64,000 bases of DNA from Amaricoccus solimangrovi (GCF_006385685.1 NZ_VFRP01000006.1:124001-188000), one strand, 5' to 3'; counted from the stretch's first letter, positions 33,812 to 43,246 are shown. A program made the numbers and translations. Notes: generated from the letters alone by a model not told the origin.

Positions 33812-35486
33812 CGAGATCGGCCCGGCCGCCGCGCCCGCGAGCACCGCCGTCCCGGCGCCGGCGGCGCCGCCTCCGTTCACGCCGAAGCCCCCGCTGCTCG
33901 TGTTCGCCTACGCGCTCGCCTCGGTGACCGCCGCGATCACGCAGGGGCTCGGCACGAGCCTCGTCTCCGCGAACCTCGCCCAGATCGCGGGACCGCTCCA
34001 GGCGACGCAGACCGAGGCCTCCTGGCTGATGGCCGCCTATCTCATCCCGAACGTCAGCCTGAGCCTGATCCTCTACAAGCTCCGGACCCAGTACGGCATC
34101 CGGAACTTCTGCGAGATCGCGATCATCCCCTACGTGCTGGTGAGCCTCGCTCATCTCTGGGTCACGGATTTCCGCGTCGCCATCGCGCTGCGCTTCTTCG
34201 CGGGCGCGGCGGCGGCGCCGATCGCCTCGGTGGCCTTTCTCTACATGCTGGAAATCTTCCCGCCGCGGATGAAACTCAACATCGGGCTCTGCCTCGCGTT
34301 GATCGGCATCGGGCTCGCGACCCCGGTCGCGGGGCTCATCTCCCCCTCGCTGCTCGACGCGCGGGATCTCCGCGGGCTCTACCTGCTGGAACTGGGCCTC
34401 GCGCTCGTCACCTTCGGCTTCATCTACCTGCTGCCGCTCGCCTCGCCGCCGCGGCAGAAGGTCATCTCGGCCCTCGACGTCCTCGACTACCTCCTCTTCG
34501 CCACGGCGATGGGATGTCTCGCCGTCTTCTTCACCATGGGCCGGATCTACTGGTGGGTGGAGGCCGACTGGCTCGCCTGGGTGCTGATCGCCGCGATCGC
34601 CTCCGGCACGCTCGTCGCGATGATCGAGCTGAACCGCCGCCAGCACCTGATCGACGTGCGCTGGATCACCTCGCGCGAGATCATCCATTTCACCGGGATC
34701 CTGCTCGTCTTCCGGATCCTGCTCAGCGAGCAATCCTCCGGCGCGATCAGCTTCCTGCGCCAGCTCGGCCTGCAGAACGGGCAGATGGCGGGCCTCTACT
34801 GGGCGATCCTCGCCACCAGCGTCGTCTCCGGCCTCGTCTGCGCCGCGGTCATGAAGCCGGGCCGGGAGGCGGCGATCCATCTCGCCGCCCTCGTCATGAT
34901 CGCGCTCGGCGCCTGGCTCGACAGCCATTCGACCGCGCTGACCCGGCCGCGGGAAATGTATCTGAGCCAGGCCATCATGGCCTTCGGCAGCGGCCTCTTC
35001 CTGCCGCCCGCGATGGCGGTCGGCTTCTCGGCGGCGCTGTCGAAGGGCCTCTCCTATGTCGTGAGCTTCTTCGCCGTCTTCCTCTTCACCCAGAAGGTCG
35101 GGGCGTTCATCGGCAGCGCGCTCTTCGGGACCTTCGTCACTTGGCGCGAGCAGTTCCATTCCGCGATGCTGACCGCCCGGCTCGACGCGACCGACCCGCT
35201 CGTCGCGGCGCGGCTCGCGGGCTACGCGGGCGCCTATGCGCGGGTCACGCCGGACGCCGTCCAGCGCGCCGCCGAGGGCGCGAGCCTTCTCGCCGGGCAG
35301 GTCCGGCGGGAGGCCTATGTGCTCGCCTATGACGATGCCTTCCGCGCGATCTTCCTTCTCGCCCTCGCCGCCATCGCGCTTCTCCTGCTCGACCTCGCCT
35401 GGACCCATCGCCACCGCTTCGCGCCGCGCGCTCTCCGGAGCCCGATGCCGCCCGAAGGATCCGACAGAACCGGAACAGCCGCATGA
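33798..35486 (+). CDS. DHA2-type MFS efflux transporter (EmrB-like)
   Basis: A 562-residue inner-membrane protein with about 14 hydrophobic segments and a Pro/Ala-rich N-terminal tail (MSPRDEIGPAAAPAS). Hydrophobic segments include LLVFAYALASVTAAITQGLGTSLVSANLAQIAG, ASWLMAAYLIPNVSLSLILY and LRFFAGAAAAPIASVAFLYMLEIFPP. It is a proton-driven drug/lipophile exporter by family, working with the HlyD-type adaptor that follows. It overlaps both neighbours. Some classical DHA2 motifs are degenerate, so the substrate may differ from EmrB. Confidence 0.82.
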   Translation: MSPRDEIGPAAAPASTAVPAPAAPPPFTPKPPLLVFAYALASVTAAITQGLGTSLVSANLAQIAGPLQATQTEASWLMAAYLIPNVSLSLILYKLRTQYGIRNFCEIAIIPYVLVSLAHLWVTDFRVAIALRFFAGAAAAPIASVAFLYMLEIFPPRMKLNIGLCLALIGIGLATPVAGLISPSLLDARDLRGLYLLELGLALVTFGFIYLLPLASPPRQKVISALDVLDYLLFATAMGCLAVFFTMGRIYWWVEADWLAWVLIAAIASGTLVAMIELNRRQHLIDVRWITSREIIHFTGILLVFRILLSEQSSGAISFLRQLGLQNGQMAGLYWAILATSVVSGLVCAAVMKPGREAAIHLAALVMIALGAWLDSHSTALTRPREMYLSQAIMAFGSGLFLPPAMAVGFSAALSKGLSYVVSFFAVFLFTQKVGAFIGSALFGTFVTWREQFHSAMLTARLDATDPLVAARLAGYAGAYARVTPDAVQRAAEGASLLAGQVRREAYVLAYDDAFRAIFLLALAAIALLLLDLAWTHRHRFAPRALRSPMPPEGSDRTGTAA

Positions 35487-36547
35487 AACCGATCTTCCGT
35501 TCCATCGCCACCTACGTCGCCTTCCTCGTCGGCGCCTGCGGCGTGCTCGTCGTGCTCTACGCCTGGGGGCTGCCGCCCTTCCGGGGCTCGATGTCGACGA
35601 CGACCGACGCCTATGTCCGGGGCCAGGTGACGATCCTCGGCCCGCGGCTCGCCGGCTACCTGAGCGAGGTGCCGGCGCAGGACTACCAGCGGGTCCACAA
35701 GGGCGATCTCATCGCGCGGATCGACGATGCCATCTACGTCCAGAAGCTCGAACAGGCGCGCGCGGCGCTCGCCACCGCCGAGGCCGCGCTGGCCAATTCG
35801 GAACAGAGCCGGAAGTCGGCCGAGGCGAAGATCGCCTCCGCCAAGGCGGTGATCGAGAGCGCGAGGGCGGCCTTCGAGGCCGCCGGCACCACCAATGCCC
35901 GCGTCGCGAGCCTGCTCGCCAAGCATATCGCGAGCCAGAGCGACGCGGATGCGAGCCGGGCCACCTACGATCAGGCCCGGGCCGCCGTCCACGAGGCCGA
36001 GGCCGCCGAGCAGGTCGCGGAGCAGGATCTGAACGCCATCGTCGTGGGCCGCCGCTCCCTCGAGGCGGCCGTCGAAGGCGCGAAGGCCTCGGTCCGCCTC
36101 GCCGAGATCGACCTGGCGAACACCCGGATCACCGCGCCCCAGGACGGCACTCTCGGCGAGGTCACGGGCCGCGTCGGCCAGTACGTCTCGGTCGGTACGC
36201 AGATCGGCTCGGTCGTGCCCGACCGCGTCTGGGTGGTGGCCAATTTCAAGGAGACGCAGCTCGGCGGGCTCCGCCCCGGCGCCGCGGTGGATTTCACCGT
36301 CGACGCGCTCGGCGGCGCGCGCCTCACCGGCCGGATCGAACGGTTCGCGCCCGCCACCGGATCGGAATTCTCCGTGATCAAGGCCGACAATGCGACCGGC
36401 AACTTCACCAAGGTCGCGCAGCGCATCCCGGTCCGCGTCGCCATCGACCCGGGCCAGCCGCTGACCGAAAGCCTCGTTCCCGGCATGTCCGTCGTCGTCG
36501 GCGCGCGGGTCGCGGGCGGCGGCGCGGCGCTGGCCGGAACGCGCTGA
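35483..36547 (+). CDS. HlyD/EmrA-family membrane fusion protein
   Basis: A 354-residue periplasmic adaptor with one N-terminal membrane span (about residues 8-31: VAFLVGACGVLVVLYAWGLPPF). A barrel-sandwich lipoyl half follows (TTDAYVRGQVTILGPRLAGYLSEVPAQDYQRVHKGDLIARIDDA), then a long alpha-hairpin (about 85-195, Ala/Glu-rich), the second lipoyl half (ANTRITAPQDGTLGEVTGRVGQYVSVGTQIGSVVP) and a beta-barrel domain. It links the MFS pump to an outer-membrane channel encoded elsewhere. It overlaps the pump gene in an ATGA arrangement. Confidence 0.87.
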   Translation: MKPIFRSIATYVAFLVGACGVLVVLYAWGLPPFRGSMSTTTDAYVRGQVTILGPRLAGYLSEVPAQDYQRVHKGDLIARIDDAIYVQKLEQARAALATAEAALANSEQSRKSAEAKIASAKAVIESARAAFEAAGTTNARVASLLAKHIASQSDADASRATYDQARAAVHEAEAAEQVAEQDLNAIVVGRRSLEAAVEGAKASVRLAEIDLANTRITAPQDGTLGEVTGRVGQYVSVGTQIGSVVPDRVWVVANFKETQLGGLRPGAAVDFTVDALGGARLTGRIERFAPATGSEFSVIKADNATGNFTKVAQRIPVRVAIDPGQPLTESLVPGMSVVVGARVAGGGAALAGTR

Positions 36548-36575
36548 CCGCGGGATCTTCCGCTCCTCCGCGGCG

Positions 36576-37577
36576 TCAGGGCTCTCCGCGACGCGCCGGA
36601 AGCGCCGGTGGGTCGGCGGCGGGGAGCCCCAGCGTCGCGCGCAACTGCTCCGCGAGGCGCGGGTCCGGCGGTTCGGTCAGCCGCGCGGCCTTGCTCTCGC
36701 CATGGGTTCCGAGCGCGCCGGCCGCGAGGGCGATCCGGCGGCCGCCGCGCTGGTTCATCATGAGCCGCAGCCGGCCCGGCGCCTCGGCCGGGATCTCGAT
36801 CACCGCGCCGGGACGGAGCCGCATGACCTCGTCGATCGTCATGCGCGTCGTGTGCAGCACCCCCGCGAGCCTCACCGGCGCGGAGGCCGCGGCGCGCCGC
36901 ATCCGCGTCCCCCAGAGATCGTCCGGCTCCTCCGCCGGCGCGGCCGGAGCCGCCGCCCGCGCCGCGGCGCAGACGCTGTCGAGAAGCGCGAGCGGCAGGA
37001 GCGCCCGGAGCGTTCCCGCGCGGCCGGCGGTGCCGATGTCGAGCGTGACGTCGAGCACGAGGACATCGCCGTTCGCGGGGGCGAAGCGCAGCTGGGTGAC
37101 GTCCTGGTGCGGCGCGGCGATGGCGAATCCGCCCGGAAGCGCGCGTCCCACGCTCGCGGCGAGCCCGTCGGTCAGGGCGGCGAGGATCGCGGATTGCGCC
37201 AGTTCGCAGAGCGCGACGTCGATCGCGGTGAAGGCGCGGGCGACCGGCGCGGGCGCGGCCGCCGGATCGCCGCAAAGCATCAGGTCGATCAGGTGAAAGC
37301 AGAGGTCCGCGCCGGCGGCGAGCAGGCCCCGCGGCCCGCCCCTCTCGCCGGAAAAGACGCTCAGCATCGCGGGGACCGCGATGTTCCCGATCGCATCGCG
37401 GACCTTCATCACGCGCGCCTCGCGCGGCAATGCGCCGACATTGGCCTTCACGAGCGGCCTCAGGTGCTTCTCGAGGCCCCGGGTGAAGGCCTGGCCCAGG
37501 ATGTCGGTGCTGGGGAGCGGCGAGCGCGCCGTGCTCACGCGCCCGAGCTTGCGGGCGAGGACCGTCGGGCCGGTCAC
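36576..37577 (-). CDS. orphan FliM-like flagellar motor switch protein
   Basis: A 333-residue protein starting at GTG 37577 with GGAG 8 nt upstream. The N-terminal two thirds resemble the FliM CheC-like domain (ILGQAFTRGLEKHLRPLVKANVGA, FHLIDLMLCGD, TAIDVALCELAQSAILAALTDGLAA). The C-terminal third is a SpoA/FliN domain (PVRLAGVLHTTRMTIDEVMRLRPGAVIEIP). No other flagellar or chemotaxis gene is in the window, and the N-terminal CheY-binding helix of FliM is not evident. It may belong to a dispersed alphaproteobacterial flagellar set or be a diverged paralogue. Confidence 0.7.
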   Translation of the reverse strand: MTGPTVLARKLGRVSTARSPLPSTDILGQAFTRGLEKHLRPLVKANVGALPREARVMKVRDAIGNIAVPAMLSVFSGERGGPRGLLAAGADLCFHLIDLMLCGDPAAAPAPVARAFTAIDVALCELAQSAILAALTDGLAASVGRALPGGFAIAAPHQDVTQLRFAPANGDVLVLDVTLDIGTAGRAGTLRALLPLALLDSVCAAARAAAPAAPAEEPDDLWGTRMRRAAASAPVRLAGVLHTTRMTIDEVMRLRPGAVIEIPAEAPGRLRLMMNQRGGRRIALAAGALGTHGESKAARLTEPPDPRLAEQLRATLGLPAADPPALPARRGEP

Positions 37578-37803
37578 GCCGCGGCTCCGCGCCGGGACGG
37601 GCGGACGGACCGGGGGGTCCGGGGCGGGGGGAGGCGCCGGAGCGCGGAGATCATTCGCGAGCGTCCTTCGAAGGGGGGCGTAGCCCTTTCTGCCGGGGCA
37701 TTCGCTACCGAAGGATTAATGCTTCGCCCCGTCCCGGCGGCGGCCGGATTTCCCATGGCGCCCTTCGCCGTCCCGCGGCATACTCGCAACGGAAATTGCG
37801 AGG

Positions 37804-38715
37804 TTGAAGCGAGTGGAAGACGGATCGGGCAGCCGGGCGAAGCCGGAGACACGCGAGGCTCCGCGGGATTACGAGGAACTGATCCGGGTGATCCACGCGC
37901 GCTACGAGACGATGAGCAAGGGCTATCAGGCCATCGCGCTCTATCTGACGCAGAACCCGAACGACGTCGCGGTGCGCTCGGTGAACGCGCTCGGGGAGCG
38001 GTGCGGCATGCATGCCTCGAACCTCGTCCGCTTCGCTCAGGCGCTCGGCTACACCGGGTTCAAGGATCTGCAGGCGGTGTTCCAGAAGCGCCTCTCGACC
38101 GCCGCGCCGGGGTTCGAGGCCCGGGTGAAGGCGCTCGAGGGCGAGCTCGGCTCGCGGAAGGACCGGAGCGAATACGGTTTCCTGCGCGATCTTGTCGTGC
38201 GCGACGTCGCCTCGCTCCAGGCGCTGCTGACCGACATCGCGCCGGACGATCTCGCGCGCGCGGCCGAACTGCTGGATGGGGCGGAGGCGGTCTACCTGCT
38301 CGGACAGCTGCGCTCGGCGCCGGTGGTCGATCTCCTGCGCTACCTGCTGACGATGCTCGGCAAGCGCTGCGTCCTGCTCGACCCGAGCGGCGGGCTCGCG
38401 ACCCACATGGCGCGGAGCATGGGCGGGAAGGACGTGCTCGTCGCGGTCTCCTTCCGCTTCTATGCGACCGAGGTGGTGAACATCGTCGAGAGGACGGCGG
38501 AGGCGGGACGGGCGATCATCGCGCTGACCGACAGCACGCTGTCGCCGCTCGCGAAGAACGCCGAGGTGCTCTTCGCCGTGCCGGAGCACGAATACACCTT
38601 CTCGCGCTCGCTCGCCGCGCCGATGTGCCTCGCGCAGGCGCTGACCGTGGCGCTGGCGGCGCGGCTCCAGAACAATGCCCGCGATCCGCGCATCCCGACC
38701 GTGACCGGGCAGTAG
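37804..38715 (+). CDS. MurR/RpiR-family transcriptional regulator (HTH_6-SIS)
   Basis: A 303-residue protein from TTG 37804 (GTG 37813 possible). The N-terminal HTH_6 domain (about residues 30-100) contains LTQNPNDVAVRSVNALGERCGMHASNLVRFAQALGYTGFKDLQAVFQK. The C-terminal SIS sugar-phosphate isomerase fold (about 150-290) has EAVYLLGQLRSAPVVDLLRYLLTMLGKRCVLLD and the DVLVAVSFRFYATEVVNIVERTAEAGRAIIALTDS loop. RpiR proteins sense phosphorylated sugars or polyols. It is followed by a sugar ABC transporter, a dehydrogenase and an isomerase in the same direction, so it is their likely regulator. Confidence 0.85.
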   Translation: MKRVEDGSGSRAKPETREAPRDYEELIRVIHARYETMSKGYQAIALYLTQNPNDVAVRSVNALGERCGMHASNLVRFAQALGYTGFKDLQAVFQKRLSTAAPGFEARVKALEGELGSRKDRSEYGFLRDLVVRDVASLQALLTDIAPDDLARAAELLDGAEAVYLLGQLRSAPVVDLLRYLLTMLGKRCVLLDPSGGLATHMARSMGGKDVLVAVSFRFYATEVVNIVERTAEAGRAIIALTDSTLSPLAKNAEVLFAVPEHEYTFSRSLAAPMCLAQALTVALAARLQNNARDPRIPTVTGQ

Positions 38716-39090
38716 CCCGGGCAAGGTCCGGCTCCCCGGGCGCCGGCCCCCGGGTCCGACGACCTCCCTCCGAGACCCATCGGCATTTCAGATCCCGGCG
38801 CGCGAGCGCCGCGGAAAGGCGGCGCGGCGCTGGGTTCCCCTGCGCGATCCGGACCGCCGGGTGGGCAGATCCGCCGCGCCCGGCGCCCATGGTGAGGCAC
38901 CAAGATGCTACATTTTCCTCGGCCATGAGGCAGATGCCACGTTGTCCATGACGCATTCACGGATCAATTGTCGCAATTTAAGTTGCGCGAAGATTCATTT
39001 TGCAATAAACATCGGCCCAAGGGCCAGGATCGGCCCGATCAACGCGGGTTCCGGCGCGAAGGCCGGACACGCGAACAGGGAGCCGAAACG
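38716..39090. promoter_or_regulatory. 375-bp intergenic region with AT-rich regulatory island and CGCAA dyad
   Basis: No coding sequence is supported here; the open frames are GC-rich shadows. The left part (38716-38870) is GC-rich without clear signals. The right part (about 38920-39020) drops sharply in GC and contains CGCAATTTAAGTTGCG (38972-38987), a dyad with perfect CGCAA/TTGCG arms, plus a TTGCAATAAA run at about 39000. This is the probable promoter/operator of the ABC transporter, and the RpiR regulator is the likely binder. The ribosome-binding site AGGGAG is about 8 nt before ATG 39091. Confidence 0.5.
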
Positions 39091-40062
39091 ATGCCTGCCA
39101 GATCCTGGATCACCGCCGCGCTGCTTCTCGGGACCGCGCTGAGCGCGCCTCTCGCCCATGCCAGGGATGCCGACACCGACTGGTCCAACATCAACATCCT
39201 GCTGCTGAACTGGTCGCAGTCCTCGAACCCGTTCTTCGAGGCGCTCGACAACGGCGCGATGGACGCGGCCGAGGACCAGGGGATCACGCTCGACATCCAG
39301 TTCGGGGAGGAGGATCCCGTCACCCAGAGCAACAAGCTCGAGGCGGCGATCGCCTCGGGCGTCAACGGCATCTCGGTCGGCATCGCCGACGACGACGCCT
39401 ACGACGAGATCCTCTGCCGCGCCAGCGAGGCGGGCGTCGCCGTCGTCACCAACAACATCGACGATACCAGGGGCGCCGAGGGCACCTGCCGGCTCGCCTT
39501 CATGGGGCAGGATTTCGTCGAGGCCGGCTACAACCTCGGCAAGCGCATGATCGAGGAGCACGGGATCAGGGAAGGCGACCTCGTCTTCACGCCCGTCGAG
39601 GCGCCGGAGGGCAGCTACGCGGTCAAGCGTCACGAGGGGGTGCAGAAGGCGCTCTCCGAGGTCGGGGCCACATCCGAGATCCTCGGCACCGGCAACGACC
39701 ACGGCACCGCGCTCAACCTGATGACGCAGTACCTGCTCGGCCATCCGGACGTCAAGGCGATCATCAGCCTCGGCCAGACGCCGAACAGCCAGGCGGTCCA
39801 GGCGGCGAAGGACGCCGGGCTGGAGGGCCTGCCGATCGGCGGCTTCGACATCTCGCAATCGATCCTGCGGGACATCGCCGACGGGACGATGACGGCGGCG
39901 GTGGACCAGCAGCCCTACAGCCAGGGCTACTACTCGGTCACCCAGCTCGCGCTCTACATCAAGTACGGGCTCTATCCCTCCGAGATGAATACCGGCGGCG
40001 CCGGGCTCGTCGACAAGACGAACTACCAGAAGGCGCAGGAATACGCCGGAGCCATCCGCTGA
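39091..40062 (+). CDS. sugar/polyol ABC transporter substrate-binding protein
   Basis: A 323-residue ribose-type (Peripla_BP_4) binding protein. ATG 39091 gives a clean signal peptide (MPARSWITAALLLGTALSAPLAHA, cleavage near ALA-HA-RD) and has AGGGAG upstream. The mature part shows SNPFFEALDNGAMDAAEDQGITLDIQFGEEDPVTQSNKLEAAIASGVNGISVGI, VTNNIDDTRGAEGTCRLAFMGQDFVEAGYNLGKRMIEEHG and QPYSQGYYSVTQLALYIKYGL. Downstream permease, ATPase, Gfo/Idh/MocA dehydrogenase and TIM-barrel isomerase suggest an inositol-like polyol or an aldose/ketose. The ligand cannot be fixed from sequence. Confidence 0.88.
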   Translation: MPARSWITAALLLGTALSAPLAHARDADTDWSNINILLLNWSQSSNPFFEALDNGAMDAAEDQGITLDIQFGEEDPVTQSNKLEAAIASGVNGISVGIADDDAYDEILCRASEAGVAVVTNNIDDTRGAEGTCRLAFMGQDFVEAGYNLGKRMIEEHGIREGDLVFTPVEAPEGSYAVKRHEGVQKALSEVGATSEILGTGNDHGTALNLMTQYLLGHPDVKAIISLGQTPNSQAVQAAKDAGLEGLPIGGFDISQSILRDIADGTMTAAVDQQPYSQGYYSVTQLALYIKYGLYPSEMNTGGAGLVDKTNYQKAQEYAGAIR

Positions 40063-40076
40063 GCCCGAGCCGAATC

Positions 40077-40102
40077 CGCCCGGGAGCGCCGTCTCCCGGG
40101 CG
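40077..40102 (+). terminator. intercistronic hairpin after the binding-protein gene
   Basis: CGCCCGGGAG, loop CGCCGT, CTCCCGGGCG: a perfect 10-bp stem 14 nt after the binding-protein stop, between it and the permease gene. Such hairpins commonly protect the binding-protein message or reduce read-through, raising the binding-protein:permease ratio. Confidence 0.55.
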
Positions 40103-40132
40103 AAGAGCCAAACTCCCCCTGGAGGAACGCCC

Positions 40133-41194
40133 ATGAGCGTCTCGCAATCCGCGCATATCCACGCGGCGATCGCGGCGAGGAACGACCGGAGCCTCGCGGC
40201 CAAGGCGATCGACTGGATCCGCACGCGGCCCGAGGGCGGCATCGCCGTCCTGTTCGTGTTGGTCCAGATCGCCTGCGTCGCCGGCGCGCTGGCCTTCCCG
40301 ACGAGCTTCCGCTACCTCTCCGAACCCAATATCGCCGTGCTGCTGAAATCCATCGCCCCGATCGGCATCATGGCGCTCGGCGTCGGCGTGCTGATGATCG
40401 CCGGGGAATTCGATCTCTCGGTCGGCGCGCTCTATTCCTTCTGCGCCATCGTCGCCGCGACGCTCTCGAACCAGTGGGGCGGGGATGCCGGCGCCGAGGG
40501 GGCGAGCAGCCTCGCGCCCTTCGGCGGCATGCTCGTGGGCCTCGCGATCGGCACGCTCGCGGGCGTGATCCACGCGCTGGTCACGCTGAGGTTCAACATC
40601 CCCTCCTTCATCACCACCCTCGGCGCGATGCTGCTCTGGAAGGGCGCGACGCTGCTCTATCACGGCGCCGCCTCGCTGCGGTTCAAGCCGACGGAGCCTT
40701 TCGACACGATCTTCGACGGCTCGCTCGGCGTCGTGCACGCCTCGATCATCTGGTTCGCGGTCTTCGCGGTGATCTTCCACTTCATCCTGCACCACCACCG
40801 GATCGGGAACCACTTCTTCGCCGTCGGCGGCAACCAGAAGGCGGCGGTGGCGATCGGCATCAACCCGACGCGCACCAAGATCATCGCCTTCGCGATCGCC
40901 GGCTTCATGGCCGCGCTCTCGGGCATCGTCGCGGGCGCGCGCGTGGGCTCGATCCAGCCGGGCGGCGGGCTCGGGCTCGAACTCGTCGCCATCGCGGCCT
41001 GCGTGATCGGGGGCCATGCGCTCATGGGCGGGCGCGGCTCGATCCTCGGCATCGTGCTCGGCACCTGCCTCATGTTCACGATCCAGGACGTGCTGCTGCT
41101 CCTGCGCGCGCCCGGGTTCTATTTCGAGATGTTCGTGGGCGGCCTGATCGTCGTCGCCGTGATCACGAACATGGCCATCCGTCGCAAGAACTGA
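40133..41194 (+). CDS. sugar ABC transporter permease (BPD_transp_2)
   Basis: A 353-residue polytopic permease of the RbsC/FrcC type with about 10 spans: LLKSIAPIGIMALGVGVLMIAGEFDLSVGALYSFCAIVAATLSN is the conserved N-terminal block, followed by NIPSFITTLGAMLLWKGATLLYHGA and FFAVGGNQKAAVAIGINPTRTKIIAFAIAGFMAALSGIVAGARVGSIQPGGGLGLELVAIAACVIGGHALMGGRGSILG. GGAGG precedes ATG 40133 by about 8 nt. It works with the flanking binding protein and ATPase genes. Confidence 0.9.
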   Translation: MSVSQSAHIHAAIAARNDRSLAAKAIDWIRTRPEGGIAVLFVLVQIACVAGALAFPTSFRYLSEPNIAVLLKSIAPIGIMALGVGVLMIAGEFDLSVGALYSFCAIVAATLSNQWGGDAGAEGASSLAPFGGMLVGLAIGTLAGVIHALVTLRFNIPSFITTLGAMLLWKGATLLYHGAASLRFKPTEPFDTIFDGSLGVVHASIIWFAVFAVIFHFILHHHRIGNHFFAVGGNQKAAVAIGINPTRTKIIAFAIAGFMAALSGIVAGARVGSIQPGGGLGLELVAIAACVIGGHALMGGRGSILGIVLGTCLMFTIQDVLLLLRAPGFYFEMFVGGLIVVAVITNMAIRRKN

Positions 41195-41205
41195 GGGTGA
41201 GGGAC

Positions 41206-42012
41206 ATGATGAACGCGTCAACCGCGAAGGTCGAGGTCATCGCGCCCCGCGAGCCGCGCTCCCCCGGGGTGAAACCCGCGGGCACGCCACTCCTCGAGAT
41301 GAGGAACATCGTCAAGCGTTACGGAGCCTTCGTCGCGCTCAACAGGATGAACTTCCACATCGGCGAGAACGAGGTCGTCGGCCTGCTCGGCGACAACGGC
41401 GCGGGCAAGTCGACGCTCGTGAAGATGATGTCGGGCATCAACCCGCCCACCTCCGGGGAGATCTACGCCCGGGGCGGGAAGGTCGCGCTCAACTGCCGCG
41501 CCGACAGCGAGGCGGCGGGGATCGAGACCATCTACCAGGACATCGCCCTGGTCGATTCCATGCCGATCACCCGCAACATCTTCATGGGCCGCGAGATCAC
41601 CAACCGCTGGGGCTTCATGAAGCACAAGGCGATGGAGAGGACCGCGATCGAGATCCTCGGCTCGGCGGTGCAGATCTCGGGCATCGACGATCCCGAGAAG
41701 GAGGTGGGCTTTCTCTCCGGCGGACAGAAACAGGCGGTGGCGATCGCGCGCGCGGTGCATTTCAAGCGCAACATCCTGCTGCTCGACGAGCCGACCTCGG
41801 CGCTCTCGGTGCGCGAGACCGAGCACCTGCTCGGCTATGTGCGCGACCTGAAATCCGAGGGCACTTCCTCGGTTCTGGTCACGCACAACATCTACCATGC
41901 CTTCCAGGTCTGCGACCGCTTCGTGGTGATGAGCCACGGCGCCAAGGTGTTCGAGGCGCGCAAGGAGGACACGACCATCGAGGAAGTCACGGATCACGTG
42001 ATCCGGACCTGA
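41206..42012 (+). CDS. sugar ABC transporter ATP-binding protein (single nucleotide-binding domain)
   Basis: A 268-residue ATPase (ATG 41206 or 41209) with Walker A GDNGAGKST, signature LSGGQKQAVAIARAV, Walker B ILLLDEPTSAL and the H-loop VLVTHN. It has one nucleotide-binding domain, like FrcA, instead of the fused pair in RbsA-type ATPases, so the transporter presumably uses a homodimer. The N-terminal 25 residues before LLEMRNIVKRYGAF are an unstructured extension. It follows the permease gene by 11 bp. Confidence 0.9.
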   Translation: MMNASTAKVEVIAPREPRSPGVKPAGTPLLEMRNIVKRYGAFVALNRMNFHIGENEVVGLLGDNGAGKSTLVKMMSGINPPTSGEIYARGGKVALNCRADSEAAGIETIYQDIALVDSMPITRNIFMGREITNRWGFMKHKAMERTAIEILGSAVQISGIDDPEKEVGFLSGGQKQAVAIARAVHFKRNILLLDEPTSALSVRETEHLLGYVRDLKSEGTSSVLVTHNIYHAFQVCDRFVVMSHGAKVFEARKEDTTIEEVTDHVIRT

Positions 42013-42064
42013 GCGACCGCGGGCTTCGGCCCGGACCAATGAACAAGAGAAGGAGACGGTGGGC

Positions 42065-43246
42065 ATGGGCCTGACCGGAACGGAAATCTATCCGAAGGCC
42101 TCGCGGCGGCTGAGGCTCGGGATCGTCGGCGGCGGGCAGGGCGCGCTGGTCGGCCAGTGGCACTGGACCGGCGCGCGGCTCTCGAACCGCTGGGATCTCG
42201 TCGCGGGCGCGCTCTCGTCGGACCCGGAGCGGGCGCTGGCCTCCGGTCGCGAGTGGATGCTGGCCGAGGACAGGATCTACACCGACTACGCCGAGATGGC
42301 GAAGGCCGAGGCGGCGCGGCCCGACGGGATCGAGGCGGTGGCGATCTGCACGCCGAACTGGACCCACCGGCCGATCGCCGAGGCCTTCATGGAGGCCGGA
42401 ATCGACATCATCTGCGACAAGCCGATGGCGATGACCCCCGAGGATTGCGCGGCGCTCGCGGCGAAACGGGCGGAGACCGGCGTCGTCTTCGCGCTGACCC
42501 ATCCCTATCCCTATCACCCGATGGCGCGGCAGGCGCGCGAGATGGTGGCCGCGGGCGCGATCGGGGAGATCCGGCAGGCGCTGGTCGAATACGCGCAGGA
42601 CTGGGCCACCGAGGCCGACGATCCGGACTCGCGCTCGCTCTCCTGGCGGCGGGACCCGGCCAAGATCGGCCGCGCCTCGGCGACGGGCGACATCGGCACC
42701 CACGCCTTCGGCATGATCGAATTCGTGACCGGACTGAAGGTCGCGAAGCTGCGCGCGGAGTTCCACGTCTGCGGCGCGCCGAAGGCGATGGAGGATACCG
42801 CCTTCCTCAACCTCGCCTTCGAGAACGGCGCGCCCGGCGCGATGTGGCTGACGCAGGCCGCGCCCGGAAACTACTGCGCGCTGCGCTTCCGCGTCTATGG
42901 CGAGAAGGGCGGGCTCGAATGGGACCAGGAATTCCCCGAGCACCTGAGGTTCCGCCCGCTGAACGCGCCCGAACAGGTGATCGTCCGCGGCCATGGCTCC
43001 GGCGTCGCGCCGGCGGCCGAGCGCATGGCGCTGCTGCCGCGCGGCCATGGCGAGTCGCTCTCCGACGCCTGGGGCAACCTCTACACCGAGATCGCGATCG
43101 CGGTGGAAGCGCGGCGCGAGGGCGGGGCGGTGCCCGCGGACCTGCTCGCTCTGCCCGATCTCGAGGACGGGACGCGGGGCGTGAAGTTCATCCACGCCGC
43201 AGCCGACAGCAGCGAGGCCGGCGGAACCTGGCAGGCGCTCGCATGA
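42065..43246 (+). CDS. Gfo/Idh/MocA-family oxidoreductase
   Basis: A 393-residue NAD(P)-dependent dehydrogenase of sugars or polyols (ATG 42065; a GTG at 42059 is in frame). The Rossmann start is LRLGIVGGGQGALVGQWHWTGARLSNRWDLVAGALSSDPERA. The family EKP-type motif appears as DIICDKPMAMT, and SWRRDPAKIGRASATGDIGTHAFGMIEFVTGL carries the catalytic DIGTH region. With the following TIM-barrel isomerase and the upstream RpiR-ABC genes it suggests oxidation of an imported polyol or its keto form, similar to inositol or scyllo-inositol catabolism; the substrate is not certain. It overlaps the next gene in an ATGA arrangement. Confidence 0.88.
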   Translation: MGLTGTEIYPKASRRLRLGIVGGGQGALVGQWHWTGARLSNRWDLVAGALSSDPERALASGREWMLAEDRIYTDYAEMAKAEAARPDGIEAVAICTPNWTHRPIAEAFMEAGIDIICDKPMAMTPEDCAALAAKRAETGVVFALTHPYPYHPMARQAREMVAAGAIGEIRQALVEYAQDWATEADDPDSRSLSWRRDPAKIGRASATGDIGTHAFGMIEFVTGLKVAKLRAEFHVCGAPKAMEDTAFLNLAFENGAPGAMWLTQAAPGNYCALRFRVYGEKGGLEWDQEFPEHLRFRPLNAPEQVIVRGHGSGVAPAAERMALLPRGHGESLSDAWGNLYTEIAIAVEARREGGAVPADLLALPDLEDGTRGVKFIHAAADSSEAGGTWQALA

